Of a stretch of DNA of 64,000 nt, positions 36,171-44,176 are shown piece after piece (position 1 is the stretch's first letter; every line of letters begins with the position of its first letter). The notes under the pieces are model-generated. The model saw only the letters and a program-made list of their open reading frames with translations. It had not been told where the DNA came from and searched no databases. A program made the position numbers and the translations under genes. Origin of the DNA: Curtobacterium flaccumfaciens pv. betae (GTDB taxonomy: Bacteria > Actinomycetota > Actinomycetes > Actinomycetales > Microbacteriaceae); NCBI RefSeq assembly GCF_026241855.1, contig NZ_JAPJDC010000001.1:620001-684000 (forward strand), in the 5' to 3' direction.

Positions 36171-37091
36171 ATGACGACCCTCGACGACGGTCTGCCCCGG
36201 CGCCCGCGCGGTGCCGAGCGCCGTACCGCCGACCGACCGACCGAGCCCCCGCTGCGCCGTGCACGGCACGCTGCACAGCCCGGGCCCCTCCGAGCCGCCG
36301 GGGTGGCGGTGCCCCCTCCCGCCACCCCGGCTTCCACCCGGCCCGCGCAGTCCGCACGGCCGACCCGGTCCACGCTGGCCGCGCGGCCGACCCGGCCCAC
36401 GCAGGCCGCCGCTCCCGCGCGCCGCCGCCTCGCGTCGTTCCGGATCCCCGCCCGGCGGACACTGCCCGCCGCGGCGGTGACCGCCGTCACGTGCCTGTTC
36501 GTCGCGGTCGGCTCCCCGCAGACCGCCGTCGCCGCTCCGGCCGCTCCGGAAGCCACGTCGGCATCGGCCGGCATGCAGCACTTCGTCGCCGACGGTTCGT
36601 CCGGGCCGACCGCCGGCCGCGACGACTTCTCGGTGGGTCGTGCCGCGGCAGCCCTCCGGGTCCCCGGTGGCTCGGGCCCGACCGGTGGAGCCGTCCGCCC
36701 CACGGTCGGTGCGGTCCCCGACGCCGGTGGCTTCGGCTCCCGCTGGGTCGTCGGCTGCGCGGCCTGCTCGTCGAACCACCAGGGGGTCGACTTCGCCGCG
36801 GCCATCGGGACCCCGGTCGTCGCCGCGCTGCCCGGCCGGGTCGTCTCGGCCGGTGTGCTCGGTGGCTACGGCAATCAGGTTCTCCTGCAGCACGCCGACG
36901 GCACCGCGACCCGGTACGGGCACCTGTCGGCGATCGACGTCCGCCCCGGCCAGGTCCTCCGCGCGGGGGAGCGCCTCGGGGCCGTCGGCAACACGGGCGT
37001 CTCGACCGGCGCCCACCTGCACTTCGAGGTCATCGTGGCCGGCACACCGATCGACCCGGCCGCCTGGCTGCAGGCTCGCGGCCTCCTCTGA
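36171..37091 (+). CDS. M23-family peptidoglycan endopeptidase
   Basis: A 306-residue exported protein. A long basic, Pro-rich cytoplasmic N-terminus (~100 residues) precedes one hydrophobic helix (AAAVTAVTCLFVAVGS), so it may be a membrane-anchored or secreted enzyme. The catalytic domain has HQGVDFA and GAHLHFEV, the HxxxD and HxH zinc motifs of LytM-type endopeptidases, plus RYGHLSAID. It probably cuts cross-links in peptidoglycan. ATG 36171 is chosen, but a GTG at 36129 overlapping the previous stop is an alternative that would couple the two. Confidence 0.85.
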   Translation: MTTLDDGLPRRPRGAERRTADRPTEPPLRRARHAAQPGPLRAAGVAVPPPATPASTRPAQSARPTRSTLAARPTRPTQAAAPARRRLASFRIPARRTLPAAAVTAVTCLFVAVGSPQTAVAAPAAPEATSASAGMQHFVADGSSGPTAGRDDFSVGRAAAALRVPGGSGPTGGAVRPTVGAVPDAGGFGSRWVVGCAACSSNHQGVDFAAAIGTPVVAALPGRVVSAGVLGGYGNQVLLQHADGTATRYGHLSAIDVRPGQVLRAGERLGAVGNTGVSTGAHLHFEVIVAGTPIDPAAWLQARGLL

Positions 37092-37152
37092 CGGCGGCGG
37101 GCGTAGCGTCGGGACGGTCGCGGCACGGAGTCGCGCCAGGACGGAGACGCAC

Positions 37153-38001
37153 GTGCGAGTGACGGTGTTGGGGACGGGCGCGATGGGCGCCGGCGTGGCT
37201 GGATCACTGCTCCGCGACGGCCACCAGGTGACGGTCTGGAACCGGAGTGCCGACAAGGCCGCACCCCTGGGGGACCGCGGCGCAACGGTGGCGAGCGACC
37301 CGGGCAGTGCCGTCGAGCACGCCGAGGTCGTCCTGCTCACCCTGTTCGACACCGATGCGGTCGTCGACGTCCTCGAGCAGGCCGCTGGCGACGCCCCCAC
37401 CGACGTCGTGTGGGTGCAGGCCTCGACGATCGGGGTCGACGGCACCGCGACGGTCGTGCAACTGGCCGAGAAGTACGGCATCACCCTGGTCGAGGCCATG
37501 ATGCTCGGCACGAAGTCCCCCGCGGAACAGGGCAAGCTCACGATGCTCGCAGCAGGCCCCGCGGACCTGCTCGACCGTGTCGACCCCGTGCTCGACGCGA
37601 TCGGCGCGAAGACCGTCCGTGCCGGCGACCACGTCGGCGACGGCACCGCACTCAAGCTCGCCGCGAACGCCTGGATCGCGTCGATCACCGCGGCGACCGG
37701 GCAGTCCCTGGTTCTGGCGGCGGCGCTCGGGCTCGACCCCGCGCTGTTCCTGCAGGCCATCGAGGGCAGCGCGAGCGACTCCGCCTACGCCCACACCAAG
37801 GGTGCCGCGATGATCGCCCACGAGTTCCCCGCCCAGTTCGCACTCGACGGGCTGCGGAAGGACATCGGACTCATCACCGATGCCGCCCGGACCGCCGGGG
37901 TGTCCACCACGCTGCTCGAGGCACTCGGGTGCGTCTACGCCGATGCCAGCGCAGCCGGGCACGGGGGCGACGACATCGCCGCGGTCGGCACCGCGTTCTG
38001 A
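37153..38001 (+). CDS. NAD(P)-dependent oxidoreductase, 3-hydroxyisobutyrate dehydrogenase-like
   Basis: A 282-residue beta-hydroxyacid dehydrogenase. The Rossmann motif GTGAMGAGVAGSL is at residues 7-19, and the ligand loop with catalytic lysine (GDGTALKLAANAW) lies near 155-167, matching the GxxGxGxxxKxxxN signature. The usual DAPVSGG loop is altered to EAMMLGTKSPAEQGKL, typical of the imine-reductase-like and glyoxylate-reductase-like branches. So the substrate may not be hydroxyisobutyrate. A TAGCGT at 37104-37109 and a GGACGGAG ribosome site precede GTG 37153. Confidence 0.85.
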   Translation: MRVTVLGTGAMGAGVAGSLLRDGHQVTVWNRSADKAAPLGDRGATVASDPGSAVEHAEVVLLTLFDTDAVVDVLEQAAGDAPTDVVWVQASTIGVDGTATVVQLAEKYGITLVEAMMLGTKSPAEQGKLTMLAAGPADLLDRVDPVLDAIGAKTVRAGDHVGDGTALKLAANAWIASITAATGQSLVLAAALGLDPALFLQAIEGSASDSAYAHTKGAAMIAHEFPAQFALDGLRKDIGLITDAARTAGVSTTLLEALGCVYADASAAGHGGDDIAAVGTAF

Positions 38002-38067
38002 CGCACGGGGACGGGCGCGCGCACCCACGCACAAGCGCGCACGCCCACGCACGGATCGGCCGACCGA

Positions 38068-38271
38068 TCAGCCCCGACGGAACAACCGCCGCAGGCGCTT
38101 TGTGAGCCGCCCCACGGCCTCGTCGTTCATGGTGTTGGCGAGGTCGAACGCCTCACGAGCCGGATCGGACCCGGCCTGGATGCGTCGGAGTGCTGCGTCG
38201 GCACGGGCCCGCGAGTCGAGCTCGGCGAACGGCATGTCGTCCTCGGGGTGGTGCTCGCCGCGAGGGTCCAT
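38068..38271 (-). CDS. Small hypothetical protein, 67 aa
   Basis: A 67-residue charged helical protein with an Arg-rich C-terminus (GRLTKRLRRLFRRG). No family recognised. Support for a real gene: TAGCCT (38279-38284, minus) lies 7 nt before the ATG, the leaderless pattern used by many neighbours, and the sequence is coherent with no low-complexity run. It follows the MarR gene on the same strand with ten bases between. Confidence 0.6.
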   Translation of the reverse strand: MDPRGEHHPEDDMPFAELDSRARADAALRRIQAGSDPAREAFDLANTMNDEAVGRLTKRLRRLFRRG

Positions 38272-38281
38272 GCAGACCAGG

Positions 38282-38800
38282 CTACGCGCGACGGAGGTGG
38301 TCCGACCCGCCGTCGAGCTCGTCCACGACGCGGACCATCTCGTCCAGGAAGTCCACGACGACGGCCATCTCGTTGCTCGGCAGGTGCTCGGTGACCTCGA
38401 GCGCTCGGGCGTCGAGCTCCTCGATGACCCGGAGCGCGTGCCGCATCGAGGTGCCGGTGGCGGTGAGGATCACGCCGCGGCGGTCGTTCGGGTCGGCGTG
38501 CCGTTCGACGTGACCGCTGCGGACGAGCCGGTCAACGAGCGCCGACGTCGACGCCGCCGTGATCTCGAGCCGCTCGGCGAGGTCCTTCGCGTTGACGGTG
38601 CGGCCGTCGTGCTCGGCGTCGATCAGGAACCGGAGCGCCAGCAGTGCGTTCTCGCCGATCCCCAGTGCCTCGCGCGCTCGGCGCTGGGCGGCGCTCTCGG
38701 CCGTTCGGTACCGCCGCAGGGCGTTGAGGACGTCCACGGCGGAGACCGCGGAGTCCTCGTACCAGTACCCCGCGGTGCTGGTCATCACCTCGGACGTCAT
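38282..38800 (-). CDS. MarR family transcriptional regulator
   Basis: A 172-residue regulator with the MarR winged helix: NAKDLAERLEITAASTSALVDRLVRSGHVERH then DPNDRRGVILTATG. N- and C-terminal helices form the dimer interface. Two ATGs (38800, 38785) are possible; 38800 fits the promoter, with TAGCAT ending 7 nt before it. A 7-bp dyad covers that promoter, so strong autorepression is likely. No divergent structural gene is obvious; the alpha-E gene starts 133 bp away and could be a second target. Confidence 0.9.
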   Translation of the reverse strand: MTSEVMTSTAGYWYEDSAVSAVDVLNALRRYRTAESAAQRRAREALGIGENALLALRFLIDAEHDGRTVNAKDLAERLEITAASTSALVDRLVRSGHVERHADPNDRRGVILTATGTSMRHALRVIEELDARALEVTEHLPSNEMAVVVDFLDEMVRVVDELDGGSDHLRRA

Positions 38801-38807
38801 GCCCCCA

Positions 38808-38837
38808 ATGCTAGACGCTCTAGTTAGATTGTCTAGC
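38808..38837 (-). promoter_or_regulatory. MarR autoregulatory promoter and operator
   Basis: On the minus strand, -35 TAGACA (38830-38835) and -10 TAGCAT (38808-38813), 16 bp apart. The dyad GCTAGAC (38810-38816) / GTCTAGC (38831-38837) places one arm on each promoter element, so a bound dimer would block polymerase. Confidence 0.65.
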
Positions 38838-38906
38838 GAGCGCGGAGACGGGGCACCTGCAACACCCGTGACGCGGTTCTGTAACACCCCGGCAACGCCG
38901 GCTCGT

Positions 38907-38912
38907 TAGGTT
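38907..38912 (+). promoter_or_regulatory. -10 element before alpha-E gene
   Basis: TAGGTT. Transcription would begin near the ATG at 38919, which opens a six-codon ORF (MQEQPC, stop 38937-38939) overlapping the GTG start of the alpha-E gene. Confidence 0.45.
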
Positions 38913-38932
38913 CTGGACATGCAGGAGCAGCC

Positions 38933-39826
38933 GTGCTGAGCCGCCTCGCGGGGAACGTCTTCCACGTGGGGAGCGCGGTGGAGCGCACCGACGTCGTCGC
39001 ACGGTTGCTCGACGTCTACGTCGCCCGCCGCGAACCGGGCACCCTCGACGACGACCGGCTCGTGTCCACCGAGCTCCGCAGCGTCATCGGGACCACCGGC
39101 CCCGCGAACGACCCGGACCGTGCCGCCACCGTCGACGCCCTCGCGCTCGACCGGCACGAACCCGCGTCTATCGCCGCGGCGGTCGCAGTCGCCCGCGACC
39201 ACGCACGCCGTGCCCGCGAGGTCGTCTCGAGCGAGCTCTGGGACTGCCTCGACGTCACGCGGTCGCGGATGCCCCGGAAGATCGCCCCAGACCGTGCGCA
39301 CGAGTTCCTCGGCTGGGTGCGGGAGCGCAGTGCCCTCGCCATCGGGGTGGTCGAGGGCGACGCCAGCCGTGACGAGGTGTGGGAGTTCTTCACCCTCGGG
39401 CGATCACTCACCCGCTGCGCCTCCACCGCACGGCTGCTGGCGTCGCGGCTGCTCGAGCCGGACGCCGTCACCTCGTGGACGGCGGCGCTCCGGGCGTGCG
39501 GCGCGGGCGAGGCCTTCCTGCGCGGACGCGACCACCCACCGGTGCCGTCCGACGCCGCCGCCTTCCTGCTCCTCGACGCCCACAGCCCGCGGTCGTTGCG
39601 CTTCACCGTGCACCGCGCAGCCGAGTGCCTGGCCGACGTCGCCCCGTCCTGCATCGCGGACGAGGTCGCCGGGTTCGACGAGGTCCGTGCCCTGCTCGAC
39701 GGCATCCCCGAGGAGTCGGCGCTCGCGGTGGCGGGTGACGTCGGGCAACGGCTGGCGGTGGCTGCCGACCGCGTCGCCGCGGCCCTCGACGAGCGCGTCT
39801 TCGCGTCGTCCGCTCCCGTCCTCTGA
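38933..39826 (+). CDS. Alpha-E domain protein (DUF403)
   Basis: A 297-residue helical protein. The N-terminus MLSRLAGNVFHVGSAVERTDVVARLLDVY follows the alpha-E pattern (usually LSRxAExLYWxGRYxERAE), although the tryptophan positions are changed. These proteins normally sit beside a circularly permuted ATP-grasp ligase and a transglutaminase-like protein in a peptide-ligation cluster; neither is here, so this copy is an orphan or diverged paralogue. GTG 38933 has AGGAG (38923-38927). Function is unknown. Confidence 0.8.
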   Translation: MLSRLAGNVFHVGSAVERTDVVARLLDVYVARREPGTLDDDRLVSTELRSVIGTTGPANDPDRAATVDALALDRHEPASIAAAVAVARDHARRAREVVSSELWDCLDVTRSRMPRKIAPDRAHEFLGWVRERSALAIGVVEGDASRDEVWEFFTLGRSLTRCASTARLLASRLLEPDAVTSWTAALRACGAGEAFLRGRDHPPVPSDAAAFLLLDAHSPRSLRFTVHRAAECLADVAPSCIADEVAGFDEVRALLDGIPEESALAVAGDVGQRLAVAADRVAAALDERVFASSAPVL

Positions 39827-39900
39827 GCCGACCGGGGGCGTGTGGCGGAAGCCGGAGGGTCCGCGCGTCGTGACCGCGGCCGTGGGCCCGGGTGGCGTCT

Positions 39901-39940
39901 GACGGGAGGCCCGTGGCGGCGCCGGTGCGGGCCTCCCGTC
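39901..39940. terminator. Hairpin of the GACGGGAGGCCCG family
   Basis: 13-bp arms 39901-39913 and 39928-39940, between the alpha-E and MFS genes, which are convergent. Confidence 0.7.
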
Positions 39941-39996
39941 CGACGGTCGGTGCGTCACGGGCCGTCGGCCGACGGTCAGGGCGACCCGCCGGTCCG

Positions 39997-41334
39997 TCAG
40001 ACGGCGCTGGAGCGGTCGGCGAGCGCCTCGTCGCGTTCCAGCTCGCGGCGGAGCGCCGCGCGTGAGCCGACCACCGGCACTGCGTGCGTGATCGCCAGGT
40101 GCAGCCGCGAGTCGGCGTCGTAGCGCAGCCGGACCCGCTGGTACCGGACGAGCCAGACGAGCGCGATCCCGAGTGCGACGAAGCCCGAGGCCGCGCCGAC
40201 GACGATCGCCCAGCGCGGGCCGAAGGCGTCGGCGACGGCGCCGACGAGCGGGGCGCCGATGGGGGTGCCGCCCGCGAAGATCGCCATGTAGAGCGCCATC
40301 ACGCGGCCGCGCATCGCGGGCTTCGTCGTGGTCTGCACCAGGGCGTTCGCGGTGGTCATGAAGGTCAGGGACGCGAGCCCGACGAACACCAGCACGATCG
40401 CGAAGGTCCAGTACGTCGGGGCGAGGGCTGCGGCGGTGCACGCGAGCCCGAACCCGCCGGCGGCGAGCACGAGGGTGCGCATCCGCGGCTTGTCCCGGCG
40501 GGCGGACAGCAGCGCGCCGAGCACCGAGCCGATCGCCATCACCGAGTTGAGCAGCCCGAACTCGCCGGCGCCCTGGTGGAACTCGACCCGCGCCATCGTC
40601 GAGGTGAAGATCGGGAAGTTCACGCCGAACGTGCCGACGACGAAGATCATGCAGAGCACGACGACGATGTCCGGTCGGGTGCGGACGTACCGGAAGCCGG
40701 CGACGATCTGCCCCTTGCCGCGGCCCGCCCGGACCCGTTCGGCGAGCTGGGCGGGGTCGACGAAGCGGAGTGCGAGCAGGACGGCCAGGAACGACCCGGC
40801 GTTGATGACGAACACCCATCCGGAGCCGATCGCCGCGATGAGCACACCGGCGACCGCGGGGCCGATCAGGCGTGCGGCGTTGAACGACGCGGAGTTCAGG
40901 GCGACGGCGTTCGAGACGTCCTCGCCCTGCACGACGTCGGAGACGAAGGCCTGCCGGATCGGGGCGTCGAACGCGGCGACGATGCCGAGTGCCAGGGCGA
41001 AGCCGTACAGCGCGAGCAGGGTGGCGGTGTGCGTGAGGACCATGACGCCGAGTCCCAGCCCGAGCAGTCCCATCAGGCCCTGGGTGAGCATGAGCATCTT
41101 CCGGCGGTCGAACCGGTCGGCGGCGAGCCCGGTGAGCGGCAGGAGCAGCAGCTGCGGGCCGAACTGCAGGGCCATCGTGATGCCCACCGCGACGGCGTTG
41201 TTGTCCGAGAGCTGGGTCAGCACGATCCAGTCCTGGGCGGTGCGCTGCATCCAGGTGCCGACGTTCGACACCAGGGCCCCGGCGAACCAGATGCGGTAGT
41301 TGCGTCCGGCGAGGGAGCGGAACATGGCGGTCAC
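39997..41334 (-). CDS. MFS transporter (MFS_3/enterobactin-exporter-like)
   Basis: A 445-residue exporter with 12 helices. FRSLAGRNYRIWFAGALVSNVGTW is the usual opening of this branch; the loop motif DRFDRRKMLML is the MFS motif A. The C-terminal ~40 residues are cytoplasmic and charged. It probably exports a drug or siderophore-like compound. The start is GTG 41334: its GTGA overlaps the TGA of the MarR gene, so regulator and transporter are translationally coupled. An internal ATG three codons later is possible. The pairing says the MarR ligand is likely the exported compound. Confidence 0.9.
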   Translation of the reverse strand: MTAMFRSLAGRNYRIWFAGALVSNVGTWMQRTAQDWIVLTQLSDNNAVAVGITMALQFGPQLLLLPLTGLAADRFDRRKMLMLTQGLMGLLGLGLGVMVLTHTATLLALYGFALALGIVAAFDAPIRQAFVSDVVQGEDVSNAVALNSASFNAARLIGPAVAGVLIAAIGSGWVFVINAGSFLAVLLALRFVDPAQLAERVRAGRGKGQIVAGFRYVRTRPDIVVVLCMIFVVGTFGVNFPIFTSTMARVEFHQGAGEFGLLNSVMAIGSVLGALLSARRDKPRMRTLVLAAGGFGLACTAAALAPTYWTFAIVLVFVGLASLTFMTTANALVQTTTKPAMRGRVMALYMAIFAGGTPIGAPLVGAVADAFGPRWAIVVGAASGFVALGIALVWLVRYQRVRLRYDADSRLHLAITHAVPVVGSRAALRRELERDEALADRSSAV

Positions 41335-41741
41335 TGCTGGGCCAGCCTCCTCATGATCTCGGTGGCGTCGGCGAGGGTGCTCCGCTCGTCGGCGGTGAGT
41401 GCTGCGAGTCGCGGGGAGAGCCAGCCGTCGCGGCGGCGTCGGGTCTCCTCGACGAAGGCGGCTCCGGCGGGTGTCGCACCGAGCAGCACCTTGCGGCGGT
41501 CGTCGCCGTGCCCGCACTTGGACACCAGGCCCCGCTCCACCAGCACCGCGACGGTCTTCGTCATGGACGGCGGGGTGACGCCGTCCTGTCGGCTCAGGTC
41601 GGCCAAGGTCATGGCGCCGTCGCGGTGCAGTCGGGCGAGGGCGGAGAACTGCGCGTCCGTGACGCTCGAGTCGGCCTTCTGGGCACGGAGGGTGCGGGAC
41701 AGCCGGTTCACCGCGATGCGGAGGTCGGTGGCGTCGGTCAT
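41331..41741 (-). CDS. MarR family regulator of the adjacent MFS exporter
   Basis: A 136-residue compact MarR protein: MTLADLSRQDGVTPPSMTKTVAVLVERGLVSK as recognition region and HGDDRRKVLLGATPAG as wing. It lies first in a two-gene unit with the MFS exporter, four bases overlapping. A dyad AGTTC/GAACT (41763-41779) lies about 20 bp upstream in the gap shared with the divergent SDR gene, a good candidate operator for both directions. Confidence 0.92.
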   Translation of the reverse strand: MTDATDLRIAVNRLSRTLRAQKADSSVTDAQFSALARLHRDGAMTLADLSRQDGVTPPSMTKTVAVLVERGLVSKCGHGDDRRKVLLGATPAGAAFVEETRRRRDGWLSPRLAALTADERSTLADATEIMRRLAQQ

Positions 41742-41762
41742 CGGTCGTTAGCCTAGCTCATT

Positions 41763-41779
41763 AGTTCAGCGAACGAACT
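41763..41779. promoter_or_regulatory. Candidate MarR operator
   Basis: AGTTC (41763-41767) and GAACT (41775-41779) with a 7-bp spacer in the gap between the divergent marR and SDR genes. Confidence 0.5.
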
Positions 41780-41818
41780 TGATTTCGGGCGTACCGTGCT
41801 CTTAGACAACATGTGTTG
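41779..41818 (+). promoter_or_regulatory. Promoter of SDR gene with internal dyad
   Basis: -35 TTGATT (41779-41784), -10 TAGACA (41803-41808), 18-bp spacer. CAACATGTGTTG (41807-41818) has 5-bp arms and covers the expected start of transcription. GAAGGAGA precedes the ATG at 41837. Confidence 0.55.
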
Positions 41819-41836
41819 CCGAGAGAGAAGGAGAAC

Positions 41837-42589
41837 ATGTCCGAGTTCGAGGGCAAGGTCGCCGTCGTCACCGGTGGTGGCAGCGGCATCGGCGAGTCCG
41901 TCGCGAAGGAGCTCGCAGCGGCGGGCGCCACGGTGGTCGTCGCCGACATCAACCTGGCGGGCGCCGAGCGCGTCGCCGCGTCGATCGTGGAGGCCGGTGG
42001 CACCGCTCGCGCGTTCGAGGCGAACTCCGCGGTCGCCGCGGACAACGAGCGCATGGTGCAGTTCGCGGTCGACACGTTCGGCGCGCTGCACCTCGCCGTG
42101 AACAACGCCGGCATCGGCGCAGCACCGCAGCCGATCGGCGAGTACGACATCGCCGCCTGGGACCGCGTCCGTGCGGTCGACCTGGACGGCGTCTTCTACG
42201 GGCTGCGCTACGAGATCCCCGCGATGGTGGCCGCCGGCGGTGGCGCGATCGTGAACATGGCGTCGGTGCTCGGGACGGTTGGCATGGCGCAGAACGCGGC
42301 CTACGTCGCCTCGAAGCACGCGCTCGCCGGGCTGACGAAGGTCGCCGCGCTCGAGTACTCGTCGCAGGGTGTCCGCACGAACGCCGTGGGCCCCGGGTTC
42401 ATCGACACCCCGCTGCTCCGGAAGTCGCTCTCGCCCGAAGCCATCGCGGCACTCGAGGACGAGCACGCCTCGAAGCGGCTCGGCACCGACGCCGAGGTCG
42501 CTGCGCTCGTGCTGTTCCTGCTGAGCGACAAGGCCTCGTTCATCACGGGCAGCTACCACCTGGTGGACGGCGGCTACTCCGCCCACTGA
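41837..42589 (+). CDS. Short-chain dehydrogenase/reductase (SDR)
   Basis: A 250-residue classical SDR. Cofactor loop TGGGSGIG (residues ~13-20), NNAGIG, catalytic Ser in NMASVLG, and YVASK with the Tyr/Lys pair. The acidic residue after beta-2 (VVADINL) suggests NAD(H) preference. The C-terminal GSYHLVDGGYSAH is standard. Substrate unknown. A strong AAGGAG site supports ATG 41837. It is divergent from a MarR-MFS unit and may be co-controlled with it, perhaps as part of detoxification of one compound. Confidence 0.92.
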   Translation: MSEFEGKVAVVTGGGSGIGESVAKELAAAGATVVVADINLAGAERVAASIVEAGGTARAFEANSAVAADNERMVQFAVDTFGALHLAVNNAGIGAAPQPIGEYDIAAWDRVRAVDLDGVFYGLRYEIPAMVAAGGGAIVNMASVLGTVGMAQNAAYVASKHALAGLTKVAALEYSSQGVRTNAVGPGFIDTPLLRKSLSPEAIAALEDEHASKRLGTDAEVAALVLFLLSDKASFITGSYHLVDGGYSAH

Positions 42590-42594
42590 CGGGT

Positions 42595-42671
42595 CGGGCG
42601 TACCCGGACGTTCCGGGCGTACCTGGTCGAAACGGGCGTACCTGGTCGATTCTTTCGACTAGGTACGCCCG
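42595..42671. repeat. 19-bp tandem array with terminal inverted copy (array D1)
   Basis: Three units starting CGGGCGTACC (42595-42613, 42614-42632, 42633-42651). The third forms a hairpin with an inverted copy at 42655-42671 (17-bp arms, one mismatch, 5-nt loop). Between convergent SDR and acetamidase genes. Confidence 0.85.
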
Positions 42672-42710
42672 TTCCCGCTTTCCAGCGCGGGTGCGATGGG
42701 AAGGAACGTC

Positions 42711-42768
42711 GGACGGGAGGCCCACCCAGCGTGCGCCGGTCGGCTCGCGGTGGGCGGGCCTCCCGTCC
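42711..42768. terminator. Hairpin of the GACGGGAGGCCC family
   Basis: 13-bp arms 42711-42723 and 42756-42768, immediately downstream of the acetamidase stop at 42770. Confidence 0.7.
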
Positions 42769-42769
42769 T

Positions 42770-43714
42770 TCAGTGCCGCGCGTCCGTCAGGATCGCGTCG
42801 TGCGGGAGCAGCGCGTGCACGCCCCACGTGCGGTTCGCGACCTGCGTGATGCGCATGCTCACCGCCACGCTCGCCATCGCGAGTGCCTCGGCGCGGCCGA
42901 TCCCGTGCAGCCCGGCGATCCAGTCGACCATCCGGTCGAGCGCCGTGGCCGTCGCGACGTTGAGGTCGGCGTCGAAGCCGAAGGTGATGCGTCCGGCGGG
43001 GGTGTCGGCGTGCACACCCTCGACCGGGGCACGGTCGAGGAGCGTCAGGGTCATCGTCGTGGTCATGCCGCACTCGACCGCCGTTCCGGAGACCTCGCCG
43101 TCGCCCTGGGCCGCGTGCCCGTCGCCGACGTGGAGCAGGGCGTCCGGCACCGTCACGGGCAGGTACAGGGTCGAGCCGGCGATCAGCTCGCGGCAGTCGA
43201 TGTTGCCGCCGCCGACCGTGCGGGGCGGGATCGTCGAGTGCTCCCCGGTGGGCTCGGGTGGGACGCCGACGACGCCGAGGAACGGTGCCGTCCGCACCCC
43301 GAGGCCGAGCTGGTTCACGGCGACACCGGCGGGCACGTCGATGTCCCAGAGCAGCGGGCCGCGCGACGCCGGATCGGTCAGGCCGAGTGCGCGGTTCACC
43401 GGGGAGTCGACCCCGCCCGAGGCTGTGTAGCCCCAGTCGTCGGGCACGAGGTGGTCGAAGTGCACCGCCAGGACCATCCCCGGACGTGCTCCCGCGACGG
43501 CGATCGGCCCGACCAGGCAGTGGCCCCGGCGCGGGTCGATCAGGGTCGGGGCGTCCAGGCCCGGGCCCGGCTGGCGTTCCGTGTAGCCCGCGGCGCTCAG
43601 GGTTCGGACCGTCACCGTGTCGCCCGGTTCCACGGTCAGGACCGGCTGGCGTTCGGCGGTGAAGACGTCGACGGCGGAGTCGACCGTGGCGTCGAGGTGG
43701 TGGTGGGTGGTCAT
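42770..43714 (-). CDS. Acetamidase/formamidase family protein
   Basis: A 314-residue amidohydrolase of the FmdA/AmdA type, all-beta with a metal site. Conserved blocks: GPIAVAGARPGMVLAVH, GGGNIDCRE, and GDGHAAQGDGEVSGTAVE. It likely releases ammonia from formamide or acetamide for nitrogen supply. His-rich start MTTHHHLD is natural, not a tag, as the DNA is continuous with the operon. The gene is flanked on both sides by 19-bp repeat arrays, and no transporter or regulator of amide use is nearby. Confidence 0.9.
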   Translation of the reverse strand: MTTHHHLDATVDSAVDVFTAERQPVLTVEPGDTVTVRTLSAAGYTERQPGPGLDAPTLIDPRRGHCLVGPIAVAGARPGMVLAVHFDHLVPDDWGYTASGGVDSPVNRALGLTDPASRGPLLWDIDVPAGVAVNQLGLGVRTAPFLGVVGVPPEPTGEHSTIPPRTVGGGNIDCRELIAGSTLYLPVTVPDALLHVGDGHAAQGDGEVSGTAVECGMTTTMTLTLLDRAPVEGVHADTPAGRITFGFDADLNVATATALDRMVDWIAGLHGIGRAEALAMASVAVSMRITQVANRTWGVHALLPHDAILTDARH

Positions 43715-43740
43715 CCGTCGATCATCCCAGGCGGGTGTTC

Positions 43741-43855
43741 CGGGCGTGCCTGGTCGGATCGGGCGTACCTGGTCGGATCGGGCGTACCTGGTCGGAACGG
43801 GCGTACCTGGGCGGAACGGGCGTACCTGGTCGGAAGTTCTGACCAGGTACGCCCG
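43741..43855. repeat. 19-bp tandem array with terminal inverted copy (array D2)
   Basis: Five units of CGGGCGTACCTGGTCGGAA type at 43741, 43760, 43779, 43798 and 43817, then an inverted copy at 43841-43855 pairing with 43817-43831 (15-bp arms, 9-nt loop). It lies upstream of the acetamidase start. Confidence 0.9.
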
Positions 43856-43895
43856 ATTCCACCAGGCATCGCGGGTGTCCTGGGAAGGAACGTCC

Positions 43896-44165
43896 TCAGT
43901 GGAACTGGGGGATCGTCAACCAGATGCCCGCCAGCACCGCGGCGATGCACAGCGCGAAGCACAACACGGCTCCCGCCAGTGCCGCCGGCGGGGTGTGCCC
44001 GGAGCGCGGGGTCTCGTCGGAGTACTGCGTGCGCTCGCCGCCCGCGTCGTCCGGCTGCCCGGTCCCGAGCAACCGGAGGCCGAGCGTGTACACGAGCACC
44101 AGGCCCACGGCGGCCACGAAGCCGACGCCGGCGACCGTGCCGATCGCGGTGAAGTCGATGTCCAT
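43896..44165 (-). CDS. Small two-helix membrane protein downstream of pit
   Basis: An 89-residue protein with two helices (about residues 8-30 and 63-83) joined by a polar loop (QPDDAGGERTQYSDETPRSG). Not recognised. It follows the phosphate transporter gene by 11 bp on the same strand with an AGGGGAA-type ribosome site before ATG 44165, so the two are one operon. An accessory role in phosphate uptake is possible but unproven. Confidence 0.7.
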   Translation of the reverse strand: MDIDFTAIGTVAGVGFVAAVGLVLVYTLGLRLLGTGQPDDAGGERTQYSDETPRSGHTPPAALAGAVLCFALCIAAVLAGIWLTIPQFH

Positions 44166-44176
44166 CGTCGTTCCCC

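Noticed and set aside
38282..38887. Longer MarR start at 38887
   Set aside because: It would place the promoter and operator inside the coding region; the leaderless ATG at 38800 fits better.
42595..43855. Possible CRISPR-like arrays (regular 19-bp repeats)
   Set aside because: Units are directly adjacent with no unique spacers, and no cas genes are present.
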